Part shown: positions 34,784-42,655 of the stretch, in pieces
Numbering within the stretch: position 1 is the stretch's first letter
Layout of the letters: every line of letters begins with the position of its first letter
Assembly (NCBI GenBank): GCA_045588485.1
Contig: JAZNEI010000079.1
Coordinates: 1 to 50,295 of the forward strand
Source: HGM04593 sp045588485
GTDB lineage: Bacteria; Bacteroidota; Bacteroidia; Bacteroidales; Bacteroidaceae
Reading direction: 5' to 3'
DNA: 50,295 bases
Made by a program: the position numbers and the translations under genes
The notes under the pieces: generated by a model
Database searches by the model: none
The model's input: only the letters and a program-made list of their open reading frames with translations
What the model was told of the DNA's origin: nothing

Positions 34784-35826
34784 AGAAGACCTCCTATGTT
34801 TGTTTCGCTTACCTGTGGTAACTGTTCTACACAACTACCCTCTTTTAAACTGTGTACACCTGCTGTTATAATAATATCTCCATCGTTTAATCCCGATACT
34901 GTTGCTGTGCCATCACTATTTAACGCTTTAACATCTACTAAGCGCTTCGTAACAGTGGTATCGGAGAGTACCCACACAAATTCATGCTTATTCTCGTGTA
35001 AAAGTGCAGTAGCAGGAATCCTCACAATAACAGTATCAGCAATCGTTAAGAGTATATCCACCATAAGAGACATTCCGTGCAAGGACTCGCCACTTACGGA
35101 ACGGGGCAACGCAAGTCGCACTGCATATAATTGGTTGACATTTGCTTCGGGCGAGAAATTTATAGGAGTTAGTGGAACAGGTTCGGGAATAAAGTCAAAA
35201 TCGGCTTCAAAAGAGGCAATTTTGTTTCGTCTATGGTATATTACAGCAGGAACAAACAGTTCAATTACAGGCTTTGAAGAGGAATGCAGTGTTAGAACCG
35301 GCACACCTGCACCAACAACTGAGGGTGGGTAGAATAAACATCTCTTGACATAGCCATCAAACGGAGCATATAGTTTAGTATCGGCAAGCCGATTTTCTGC
35401 ATTAACATACTTTGCCTTTATCTGCCGTAAAGCGTAACGTGCCTTATCGTAATCGGCAACTGTGACCACACTTTCGGCAAATAGTGCCTTAACACGTTCT
35501 GCATCTGCTTTTAGTGCAAGGTATTCAGCTTCGACAGCCTCTTTCTGTAACTCATAGTCTCGAGCATCAATCTCTGCTATAATATCTCCTTTATGGAAGA
35601 AATCGCCTTCATCGACAAAAACATTCTCTAGGGTACCACTTACCTTAAACGAAATATTAACAACCTCGGCAGGAGTCACTCTGGCCGGAAAACTATACCT
35701 TTCATTAACTAATGCACTTTGTACAGTATCACATCTGACTCGCAAACATCTCTGCTTACTATTTTTTTCAACATTACAAGATACAATAACAAAGATAAGC
35801 AGTGTATGGAAAATAATATTTTTCAT
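34780..35826 (-). CDS. RND efflux periplasmic adaptor (HlyD-like lipoprotein)
   Basis: The start at 35826 (MKNIIFHTLLIFVIVSCNVE) gives a clean lipoprotein signal with Cys17. The 348-aa product has the membrane-fusion layout: beta-barrel/lipoyl half AEVVNISFKVSGTLENVFVD, EGDFFHKGDIIAEIDARDYE, an alpha-hairpin around YLALKADAERVKALFAESVV, then DTKLYAPFDGYVKRCLFYP and the barrel domain. It links the pump to TolC. It is the first gene of the three-gene operon. The DNA upstream contains an IS end but no regulator gene on this strand. Confidence 0.92.
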   Translation of the reverse strand: MKNIIFHTLLIFVIVSCNVEKNSKQRCLRVRCDTVQSALVNERYSFPARVTPAEVVNISFKVSGTLENVFVDEGDFFHKGDIIAEIDARDYELQKEAVEAEYLALKADAERVKALFAESVVTVADYDKARYALRQIKAKYVNAENRLADTKLYAPFDGYVKRCLFYPPSVVGAGVPVLTLHSSSKPVIELFVPAVIYHRRNKIASFEADFDFIPEPVPLTPINFSPEANVNQLYAVRLALPRSVSGESLHGMSLMVDILLTIADTVIVRIPATALLHENKHEFVWVLSDTTVTKRLVDVKALNSDGTATVSGLNDGDIIITAGVHSLKEGSCVEQLPQVSETNIGGLL

Positions 35827-35993
35827 TTTTGTGCAAAGAATGAGCATATATTAAACCAATTCTATGCACTTTTGTTCAATTGAATATACTTTATCTGTGA
35901 CTTAATTATTTCCAATTTACGGATTAACGAGATTAAGCAAATTTATACGGGTGATATTTTTTATATCGTCTTCCAGACTTTGCAGGTGAGCCG

Positions 35994-36085
35994 AAATCCC
36001 TCAGAATTTTACGTTGAGCCAGAAATACTTCCTTTTCAGGATTGCCAATTTATAGGCTTACCCACACTAAATTTCTACTGAGCCC
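35994..36085. repeat. Insertion-sequence end, copy 2
   Basis: 35994-36020 is the exact reverse complement of 1390-1416, and ACTGAG (36077-36082) corresponds to the outer CTCAGT at 1378. There is no transposase ORF beside it, so this is a solo IS end or scar, about 170 bp upstream of the efflux operon. Confidence 0.65.
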
Positions 36086-36110
36086 TTTAATTACCTCGTT
36101 TTAAGCATAT

Positions 36111-36146
36111 AAAAAAAAGGAAAGTAAGATAAATAACTTACTTTCC
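36111..36146 (-). terminator. Leftward intrinsic terminator
   Basis: A perfect 10-bp stem (36119-36128 with 36137-36146) with an 8-nt loop is followed on the minus strand by T8 (36118-36111). There is no minus-strand gene immediately to its right, but a leftward promoter lies at 36366-36397. Confidence 0.7.
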
Positions 36147-36151
36147 CCTTT

Positions 36152-36208
36152 GTGATTCCGCTGCAATCATTCGTGATTCCGAAGCGTTCTTTGTGATTCC
36201 GGAGCGTT
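36152..36208. repeat. Three direct repeats of GTGATTCCG, candidate att core (locus B)
   Basis: GTGATTCCG occurs at 36152, 36173 and 36193, spaced 21 and 20 bp. The last two extend to a 16-bp repeat with one mismatch. The layout parallels the pair at 24400-24438, and both sit just after a TTCCCCT tract. Confidence 0.6.
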
Positions 36209-36307
36209 TATCCGTATCATAAGGCGCAAGTTCGTTATATCTTATTGTCTATCAATGAATTTTTTTTGTTGATAGTCCTGCTATTTCAAATATCAATTAT
36301 CATCATT

Positions 36308-36451
36308 TTCACTTGGTTTGCAACTTGGTTTGCACCTTTGTTAGTTGGTTTGCAAGTTTGTTAGACAAAGATAGCAAATTTGGGTAACATATACAAATTC
36401 CCACCCACCTTTATAGCGTCTTGGGAGCGAAAATTTCGCTTTCTAGACGCT
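36308..36451. repeat. 145-bp direct repeat, copy B, left border of the prophage
   Basis: Near-identical to 24521-24665. It contains TTGGTTTGCA at 36313, 36325 and 36345 and ends in the palindrome around GCGTCTTG...TAGACGC. The first phage gene follows about 190 bp later. The full non-coding interval 35848-36638 contains this, the IS end, the att-like repeats and the phage promoter. Confidence 0.9.
36366..36397 (-). promoter_or_regulatory. Leftward promoter inside repeat copy B
   Basis: On the minus strand TTTG (36397-36394), a 20-nt spacer and TATCTTTG (36373-36366). Together with the terminator at 36111-36146 it would give a transcript of about 245 nt that crosses the GTGATTCCG and TTGGTTTGCA repeats. 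Confidence 0.5.
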
Positions 36452-36503
36452 TTTTTTTACACTTTTTAAGGTACACAATACAGAAAATGAGATTTATGCC
36501 AAA

Positions 36504-36538
36504 GGTCTTTTATGACCTTTTTGCCACCTCTACTTTTG
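36504..36538 (+). promoter_or_regulatory. Phage promoter with GGTCTTTT box, early operon
   Basis: TACTTTTG (36531-36538) is a good -7 box. The expected TTTG at -33 is absent; GGTCTTTT (36504-36511) occupies that place with a 19-nt spacer. The same 15-mer TGCCAAAGGTCTTTT (36497-36511) recurs at 42073-42087. Confidence 0.55.
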
Positions 36539-36638
36539 TACTGAACAAACTCACTAACGAACATTTCTAACCCTTATTAAGGTTCACAGTTGTTTAATGT
36601 TTTTAAGAACTTTTTACAAAACATTATCAACAAATCTT

Positions 36639-36905
36639 ATGAGGACAAAGAAATTAAGTGCAGAACAGTGTGAATATTTTTCAAAGGTTTTTCCTGTAAT
36701 GAGCAACACCGAAGTCGCACTGCTTTTGAACGTGAGTGTAACAACAGTAAAGAACTATGCAGATATAATGGAGCTGAAGAAAGACCCGGCATATCTTTCA
36801 AGTGTAAGAAAACAAGTATCAATTAAAGGTCATTTAGTACGATGGACATTATCGAGAACAAAACAAAATGGCTCCGCAGCCTCAAGCGTGGAGAAACGAA
36901 AGTAG
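36639..36905 (+). CDS. Small phage HTH protein
   Basis: The start at 36639 gives MRTKKLSAEQCEYFSKVFPV; the frame upstream to 36597 starts on leader DNA. The 88-aa product has a helix-turn-helix-like segment MSNTEVALLLNVSVTTVKNY, similar to the DNA-binding tails of phage HNH and regulatory proteins (I-A-x-x-L-x-V-S-x-x-T-V-K). It is the first gene of the phage early operon and probably binds DNA. The downstream gene overlaps it by 64 nt. Confidence 0.65.
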   Translation: MRTKKLSAEQCEYFSKVFPVMSNTEVALLLNVSVTTVKNYADIMELKKDPAYLSSVRKQVSIKGHLVRWTLSRTKQNGSAASSVEKRK

Positions 36906-37108
36906 GTCGTTTGGCATCATCAAAAGAGTGTACCACAATGTCAGTCCTTATATATAGGTGGAACATTGACGAGGGGGCAAGCAAAGGCATACGCATATCC
37001 GCGTCATACGATAGGCGCAACTGCCTTGTTACCATTACCGGCAATGTGATAGACAGTTATAAGGAGTTACGACAAAAAGCGATGAAAGCCTATGCTGAAG
37101 CCGAGTGA
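36842..37108 (+). CDS. Small hypothetical phage protein, 88 aa
   Basis: A basic N-terminus (KTKWLRSLKRGETKVG) is followed by a Cys-containing ECTTMSVLIYRWNIDEG and a beta-rich ISASYDRRNCLVTITGNV. No domain is recognised. It overlaps the genes on both sides (64 nt and 17 nt), which is tight but usual in phage early regions. A later Met at 36938 would remove the large overlap; I keep the longer form because the first 30 residues look protein-like. Confidence 0.55.
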   Translation: MDIIENKTKWLRSLKRGETKVGRLASSKECTTMSVLIYRWNIDEGASKGIRISASYDRRNCLVTITGNVIDSYKELRQKAMKAYAEAE

Positions 37109-37319
37109 ACTGGAACTATTGGCCGACAAAATAGCCAAAAAGCTCCACCGTCTCAATGATGAAGTGCTTTCTGTTGCCGAAGTCGCAAGAATGCTCGACA
37201 AGACAGAGGGAGCGGTGAAAAAGATGTGTTACAGGGGGCAGTTGCCACACCGTAAACAGCAGAAGTCATATTACTTCAGCAAGAAAGAGATAACAGAATT
37301 TATTCTATCTAATGAATAA
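37092..37319 (+). CDS. Excisionase-like HTH protein, 75 aa
   Basis: The product has VLSVAEVARMLDKTEGAVKK followed by MCYRGQLPHRKQQKSYYFSK and EITEFIL. This is the Bacteroidetes HTH_17/MerR-like wing pattern. In phages and integrative elements such proteins act as excisionase or early regulators. It overlaps the preceding gene by 17 nt and is followed by a 90-bp gap. No integrase is seen nearby. Confidence 0.75.
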   Translation: MLKPSELELLADKIAKKLHRLNDEVLSVAEVARMLDKTEGAVKKMCYRGQLPHRKQQKSYYFSKKEITEFILSNE

Positions 37320-37409
37320 ACTATAAACTTTCCTTTTTCAAAGTCCACCCACAGCCTGCTGTGAAGCCCACTGTGAGTGGCATTTTTTCAACTCTCAAAT
37401 TACAGGACA

Positions 37410-37616
37410 ATGGAAGAAAAACAAATAGCATTGAAAGCCTCATTATGCAACCGCCTATCGCAAATGGTGCTCGACCATAATCTACCTGTGAATATCGTTG
37501 TCGGTGAGAATCTGACCTATTTGCGTACAGTAACATTGACATATCACCTGCGCGATGAAATGCTTGTTGAGTGGCTTATCTACCGTGTAACTGAAGATGA
37601 CGAGTATGCAGTATGA
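37410..37616 (+). CDS. Small phage protein upstream of the primase
   Basis: The start at 37410 (MEEKQIALKASLCNRLSQMV) is preferred over the upstream ATG at 37377, which lies in leader-like DNA. The 68-aa product has no recognised domain; it reads as a helix followed by beta strands (LTYLRTVTLTYHLRDEM). It shares an ATGA overlap of 4 nt with the primase-helicase gene, so it is probably translationally coupled and may be an accessory of replication. Confidence 0.6.
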   Translation: MEEKQIALKASLCNRLSQMVLDHNLPVNIVVGENLTYLRTVTLTYHLRDEMLVEWLIYRVTEDDEYAV

Positions 37617-40429
37617 TACAGGCAACCGACCTTTACAAAGCGACACGCGACGGTTTAGACATCATTCTCCGCTACTATCCACAAGCTGCTGATGTTGTCG
37701 GAACGAAGAACAAATTCAGGGCGAGGCAGAACGAAAAGACTGCTTCGGCCTGCTTGCACTATTCCGGCGGAGTGTGGAAAGTCGTAGATTTCGGCGACGA
37801 CGGGCACGCTCTTTCTCCCATTGATATATGTATGAAAGAGGAAGGCATCACCCACTTTTATGAAGCGGTTCTGCTGTTGGCCGGTATCTTCGGCATAAAC
37901 GAAGAACTCTCGCCCTCAATCAACAAGCCACGCATCGAGAAACGCCCGGCAACGAGCGAAGAGAAAGAGGGAACACGCATATTCTCCCTTTTGGAGTCCA
38001 TACCCGAAGAACATCTTAAAGTCCTCGGCCCGAAAGTACGGGCAGAACACGCAGAGGCTCTTAATTGGTACGAGGCAGAATATGTAGGCTATGTAAAGAA
38101 CAGGGAAGTAACACTCAAATATAGCACAGAGAACTATCCTATATTTATGCGTGAATGCCGTACAGACGACGGCAAGGTGTTCTACAAGATATACGAACCT
38201 CTCAACCCCGAAAAGCAGTGGCGTTTCTCATACACTCCCGAAGGAGTAAAGCCCAAAGACTATATCAACGGCCTGCGCGAGTTGCAGGAGCAGTTCGGCA
38301 AGCTCAACAGTTGCGATGATGAAGAAGAGGGCGAACAACGGGAAAGAAAGCTCGAAGAGATATTTATATGCAGTGGAGAGCGCGACGCTCTTTGCTTAAA
38401 GTCTATGGGCTACATTCCTATATGGTTCAATTCCGAGACATACACCCTCACAGAGTCCGAGGTTGCCAAACTCTACCGCTATGCCGATACCATATACAAC
38501 ATTCCCGACATCGACGCTACAGGGCGTAAGAAAGGTGCAGAATTGGCACTGCGCCATATCGACATATTTACAGTGTGGCTCCCCGAATGGCTCTCCACCT
38601 ATCGCGACAATCGCGGAAAACCTCGCAAGGATCTCCGCGATTGGCAAGAGCTTCGCCGTGATGTTGCCGACTTCCGCGACCTCATCAAAATGGCGATGCC
38701 GGCAAAATTCTGGGTAGAGACCATAAACGAGAAATCGGGCAAGCGAGAACTATCCATATCGGCTGTACGCCTTTACTACTTCTTGCAGTTGAACGGTTTT
38801 CGTACACTGCGCGATGCCAATGCAGCCAATACCCGGTACATACAGGTTACAGGCAACATCGTAAAGCAGATAAAGGCGAAAGATGTACGCCGTTTCGTGC
38901 GTGAATGGGCTGAAGAACGCTGTTTGGCAGAGAATATCCGAAACCTCATTGTAAACTCAATGAAGTTTTCGGAAACCTCTCTTGAAAACCTCCGCGAGGT
39001 GGAATTGGACTTTACCACCTTTACCCCCACAACACAACTCTTCTTCTTTACCCGTAAATCAATCGAGGTAACACCTTCAGAGATTATAGTGCATCAAAAG
39101 GGCGATACATCTTTTCAGCACTATGTTTGGGAAGATAATGTTCTGCCTTATGAGTTCACCGTTATGCCCGATATGTTCAGCATCACACGCTCCGAGCAAG
39201 GGGGCAAGCCACACTTCGACATCGAGGTGCTGGAGTCCGGCAAAAGCTGCCTATGCGGTTACGTTATCAATTCAAGCCGTATCTATTGGCGTAAGGAAAT
39301 GGAGTACCGCTTTGGTGAAGACAGGGAAGCAGCAGCCGAGTATGCAGCCACCCACCGCTTTTGCATCGACGGCGAGGGATTGACACCCACAGAGATAGCC
39401 GAGCAGAAGCAGAACCTTATAAACAAGATATTCGCTATCGGCTATATGCTCCACCGCTACAAATCACCCTCGCGTGCGTGGGCTCCGCAGGCAATGGATA
39501 ACAAGATAGGCGAGAATGGCGAGTGCAACGGCCGAAGCGGAAAATCATTCCTCTTCAAGGCTCTCTCTATGTTTATGCGTACAGTCAAGTTATCGGGAAG
39601 AAACCCAAAACTGATGGATAACCCCCACGTTTTCGACCAGGTGAACATACACACCGATTTTGTGCTTGTCGATGACTGCGCCCAATACCTCTCTATGGGG
39701 CTGTTCTATGACATTATCACAAGCGATATGACGGTGAACCCGAAGAACAATCAAAGTTACAGCATACCCTTTGAGCAAAGCCCCAAGTTTGGTTTTACCA
39801 CCAATTATGTACCGCTGGACTTTGACAGCTCCACCGAGGCGCGTATGCTCTATATGGTCTATAGCGACTATTACCACCAGCTCACCGAGACAAACGACTA
39901 CCTCGAAACACGCTCCATACGCGATGATTTCGGGCGCGACCTCTTTACACACGATTACAGCCCGGCTGATTGGAACGCTGATATAAATTTCCTTATGCAG
40001 TGCCTTCGCTTTTACCTCTCCCTGTGCCGGGAGAATATCAAGATATTGCCCCCAATGGATAATATCTTGTTACGCAAATACAGACAAGACATCGGAAATA
40101 ACTTTGAAGATTGGGCTAACGGTTATTTTGCCGAAGACGGCGACAAACTCGACAAACTGCTTATACGCCGTGAGGTGTTCGATGACTACCGCAAGTATGC
40201 CAACGTAACCAACCTCACAATGCAGCGTTTTACGCAGAAACTGCACTCTTTCTGCCACCTTTGCCCCTATATCGACACGCTCAACCCTGACGAGCTTTGC
40301 AACAATCAAAAGCGCATATCAAGGCGTGTTGAGGGCAATTTCGTGGATATGATATTCGTGCAGACAAAGAGATACAAAGAGAAGAAAAATGACCCTAACG
40401 AATTTATACCCGATGAACAATTCCTTTAG
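37613..40429 (+). CDS. Phage TOPRIM primase-SF3 helicase
   Basis: A 938-aa replication protein. The N-terminal part (about 1-110) resembles a CHC2 zinc-binding domain, but the Cys/His ligands are absent. A TOPRIM domain follows (ICSGERDALC at about 248-258, DIDATG at about 298). The helicase core is at about 600-760: Walker A in CNGRSGKSFLFKAL, Walker B in FVLVDDC, and a motif C-like FGFTTNYVPLDF. This is the layout of P4-type and other phage primase-helicases that unwind DNA and make primers. It follows small HTH genes and precedes a GATACAA repeat cluster that could be its origin. The C-terminal 150 residues probably include a winged helix. Confidence 0.88.
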   Translation: MIQATDLYKATRDGLDIILRYYPQAADVVGTKNKFRARQNEKTASACLHYSGGVWKVVDFGDDGHALSPIDICMKEEGITHFYEAVLLLAGIFGINEELSPSINKPRIEKRPATSEEKEGTRIFSLLESIPEEHLKVLGPKVRAEHAEALNWYEAEYVGYVKNREVTLKYSTENYPIFMRECRTDDGKVFYKIYEPLNPEKQWRFSYTPEGVKPKDYINGLRELQEQFGKLNSCDDEEEGEQRERKLEEIFICSGERDALCLKSMGYIPIWFNSETYTLTESEVAKLYRYADTIYNIPDIDATGRKKGAELALRHIDIFTVWLPEWLSTYRDNRGKPRKDLRDWQELRRDVADFRDLIKMAMPAKFWVETINEKSGKRELSISAVRLYYFLQLNGFRTLRDANAANTRYIQVTGNIVKQIKAKDVRRFVREWAEERCLAENIRNLIVNSMKFSETSLENLREVELDFTTFTPTTQLFFFTRKSIEVTPSEIIVHQKGDTSFQHYVWEDNVLPYEFTVMPDMFSITRSEQGGKPHFDIEVLESGKSCLCGYVINSSRIYWRKEMEYRFGEDREAAAEYAATHRFCIDGEGLTPTEIAEQKQNLINKIFAIGYMLHRYKSPSRAWAPQAMDNKIGENGECNGRSGKSFLFKALSMFMRTVKLSGRNPKLMDNPHVFDQVNIHTDFVLVDDCAQYLSMGLFYDIITSDMTVNPKNNQSYSIPFEQSPKFGFTTNYVPLDFDSSTEARMLYMVYSDYYHQLTETNDYLETRSIRDDFGRDLFTHDYSPADWNADINFLMQCLRFYLSLCRENIKILPPMDNILLRKYRQDIGNNFEDWANGYFAEDGDKLDKLLIRREVFDDYRKYANVTNLTMQRFTQKLHSFCHLCPYIDTLNPDELCNNQKRISRRVEGNFVDMIFVQTKRYKEKKNDPNEFIPDEQFL

Positions 40430-40766
40430 AAACGAAACAGTACGCACTCTTGTGCAGTCCTACACCGTTGCACAGTTCAACGAAAAGTATCTTGCCGACA
40501 AAGAATTCCGCAAGTTTGCAAGGAAGGTATATGCCTACTTTGACAATATGCGACACGGCACACGCCTTCGGCTCACCGCCTATCAAGGTCGCAAATTGGA
40601 GTGGGTACTGCTCACCTATGTGGCCTTCTATTTTGAAGGGGCACATTGGCTGGAGTTCTTTATATCCGATGACTACAACACCATTGTACGGCGCAACATC
40701 GCTCCCGAAGATTTCGACAGGGAAGTTGAGCAATGGCTCAAATGGAAAAGGGAACATCAGCATTAA
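40413..40766 (+). CDS. Hypothetical phage protein, 117 aa
   Basis: The start at 40413 (MNNSFRNETVRTLVQSYTVA) is preferred; an upstream ATG at 40389 would overlap the primase by 41 nt instead of 17. The product is helical and basic/aromatic (RLTAYQGRKLEWVLLTYVAF), with no recognised family. It lies between the primase-helicase and the GATACAA repeat region, so a role in replication is possible. Confidence 0.6.
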   Translation: MNNSFRNETVRTLVQSYTVAQFNEKYLADKEFRKFARKVYAYFDNMRHGTRLRLTAYQGRKLEWVLLTYVAFYFEGAHWLEFFISDDYNTIVRRNIAPEDFDREVEQWLKWKREHQH

Positions 40767-41434
40767 ATCCTCTTCTACCACTCACTGCTGTATGGCATTT
40801 GCCGTGCAGCATTTTTTTGTGCCGTAAGCAAAGGCAACATCTTTCAATTTTACCTCTTCTTATTTCCGTACTAATCTTTTGTATCTTTGTATCAAAGCAA
40901 AAGAAAGAAGATGTAACTTCTTAATAATAAAGGAGAAATTCACAGATACAATCTTGATACAAACCTGATACAATTTTCTTCATTCCTGCTTTTGTATCAC
41001 CTTACATACCTCTTCATCGTTTTGTATCATAGGACAAATCTAACTTGTATCACATTTGTATCGACCGCAAGTACTTGTTATATAGTATGTTATGCCGATT
41101 TTAATACAAAGATACAGCGATACAAACTTTTTGTGTCTTTATACCACCAGCCTTGTTTCTCTCTCCACTCTTTGCTCTTTCATCTTTGCTCTTTTCCCCT
41201 TTCCCCACAGTGATACTCTGTTTTGACTTTTTCGTGTGCGAAGGTAGGGCAAGAGGCAACAGCACAAGGACACAGCGAGTTTACACCAAAAATCTCCACT
41301 CCTGCCGGATAGTATTTACAGCAGTTCCTGCCTTTCGTATAAATCCTTGTTGCTCTTGTTGCCTTTGACCTTGCCCTGTTGCTTGCACATAAAAAGTTTC
41401 AAAAAACAGAGTATTCACATTTAGTTTCAAGGTT
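40767..41434. other. Non-coding replication/control region of the prophage
   Basis: 668 bp without a credible gene. The left half holds the GATACAA/TTGTATC repeat cluster (40879-41125). The right half is pyrimidine-rich (about 41150-41210). A -7-like TATCTTTG at 40882-40889 overlaps the first two repeats. Confidence 0.6.
40879..41125. repeat. Cluster of ten TTGTATC/GATACAA repeats (iteron-like)
   Basis: Exact 7-mers on the plus strand: TTGTATC at 40879, 40887, 40992, 41022, 41045 and 41056; GATACAA at 40945, 40956, 40967 and 41119. Near copies AATACAA (41103) and GATACAG (41111) extend it. Three copies are spaced exactly 11 bp (40945/40956/40967) and two more 11 bp (41045/41056), about one helical turn. 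This fits an origin or a multi-site operator rather than chance. Confidence 0.8.
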
Positions 41435-42019
41435 ATGGAAAATATCAATGCTTCGCAGAAGAGAGTACGCCCTGAAGATTGGGCAGATGTGGTAAAAGAA
41501 CACGAGTATGATTATACAAGCGGTAATCCTGCTGTATATGTCGGCACATATTACAAGTACAATAATGGTTCGCTTTACGGAATGTGGGTTGATTTGACCT
41601 CGTTCTTTGATTACGATGAATTTATAGAGTTCTGCTATTTGCTCCACATTGATGAAGAAGATCCGGAATTTATGTATCAGGATTATGAGAATTTCTCCTC
41701 TGAATGGTATTCCGAAAGTTGCTTTGATGAAGTTACTTTCGACAAGATTATAGAGTACGGCAATATGGACGAAAAGGATAGAAAGTTGTTCGATGCCTTT
41801 ACAGAGCATTACGGCAGTGGCTACACGCTGGAAGATGCCAAAGAGCGTTTTCAAGGTGAGTGGGATAGCGAAGAGGAATTTGCCGAACACCTCGTTGATG
41901 ATTGTTACGGCGATATGCCTGAATTTGCCCGTCGCTATTTCGATATGAAGCAGTTCGCACGCGATTTATTCAATTTCGATTACACGTTCATTGACGGATA
42001 TGTATTCTCCGATTATTAA
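41435..42019 (+). CDS. ArdA-like antirestriction protein
   Basis: A 194-aa, strongly acidic protein matching ArdA: NPAVYVGTYYKYNNGSLYG and MWVDLTSFFDYDEFIEFCYL open it, the middle carries a run of acidic helices, and it ends ARDLFNFDYTFIDGYVF. ArdA mimics bent B-form DNA and blocks type I restriction enzymes, protecting incoming phage or plasmid DNA. It is longer than the usual ~165 aa. It lies downstream of the GATACAA region and is followed at once by a terminator, so it forms its own unit. Confidence 0.88.
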   Translation: MENINASQKRVRPEDWADVVKEHEYDYTSGNPAVYVGTYYKYNNGSLYGMWVDLTSFFDYDEFIEFCYLLHIDEEDPEFMYQDYENFSSEWYSESCFDEVTFDKIIEYGNMDEKDRKLFDAFTEHYGSGYTLEDAKERFQGEWDSEEEFAEHLVDDCYGDMPEFARRYFDMKQFARDLFNFDYTFIDGYVFSDY

Positions 42020-42033
42020 GCACTCCTGCAAAG

Positions 42034-42058
42034 GCCCTCGAAAAGAGGGCTTTTTTTT
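42034..42058 (+). terminator. Terminator after ardA
   Basis: A GCCCTC/GAGGGC stem with a GAAAA loop is followed by T8. Confidence 0.85.
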
Positions 42059-42079
42059 GTTCGTGCATTCCTTGCCAAA

Positions 42080-42115
42080 GGTCTTTTTCAATGGCTTTAT
42101 AAAGAGATAAATTTG
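42080..42115 (+). promoter_or_regulatory. Phage promoter with GGTCTTTT box, second operon
   Basis: TAAATTTG (42108-42115) is a -7 box with GGTCTTTT (42080-42087) 20 nt upstream; TTTG is absent at -33. It shares TGCCAAAGGTCTTTT with the early promoter at 36497. Confidence 0.55.
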
Positions 42116-42135
42116 TAGTAATAAACAACAAAGAT

Positions 42136-42600
42136 ATGAGCCAATTTACTATACATCTTGATTTAGAGCCATACCTCGCACAGTGGTTCATACACGAGCA
42201 AGGCGGTGAGCACCCCGTAACCCTTACACGAGGCAGTGCCGAGAGTGATATTTTGGAGCTGTTCTTAAAGCCCCAGCCCTCTGCAATACCTGCACGCCCG
42301 GCTCCCACCGACACGCAGATATTTATACCCACGTTCAAACATAAAGATGTGAGAACATATAACTACCTGCCACCACGTGCCACCCTCGCACTGAAAAAGA
42401 CCATACGCACCCGTTTCGTTATCCAGTTGTGGAACGACCTCTATAAGTTCGAGAATATAGGCAAGCGAAACGATGAACTTATTTACGCTTGGATGGAAGC
42501 GCACGGCATAGAACTTAACGAAACGAATTGGTGTGCTATCTCAAAAATCTATTACCGCAAGAGAAAATCATATCTTACCGTAAAAAATCGTATGAATTAG
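42136..42600 (+). CDS. Hypothetical phage protein, 154 aa
   Basis: The product begins MSQFTIHLDLEPYLAQWFIH, passes a proline-rich linker (about residues 48-64) and ends in basic helices (AISKIYYRKRKSYLTVKNRM). The C-terminal helix-rich half (about 80-150) looks DNA-binding-like. I do not recognise the family; similar proteins are common in Bacteroides prophages. It has its own GGTCTTTT-type promoter, so it may open the regulated middle or late programme. Confidence 0.65.
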   Translation: MSQFTIHLDLEPYLAQWFIHEQGGEHPVTLTRGSAESDILELFLKPQPSAIPARPAPTDTQIFIPTFKHKDVRTYNYLPPRATLALKKTIRTRFVIQLWNDLYKFENIGKRNDELIYAWMEAHGIELNETNWCAISKIYYRKRKSYLTVKNRMN

Positions 42601-42655
42601 TTACTACTTCAAACGCCTTTTGTCCTAAAATGATTTTTGTTGAATTTGTTGCCGT

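Noticed and set aside
34796..35332. A 178-codon open frame on the plus strand
   Set aside because: It is antisense to the RND adaptor, which has a lipoprotein signal and membrane-fusion motifs.
1390..36020. The idea that the 34.6 kb between the inverted IS ends is a composite transposon
   Set aside because: The interval is full of conserved core genes (pdxA, rlmN, tdk, rsmI, tRNA-Lys) and one end has no transposase; two independent scars or an inversion are simpler.
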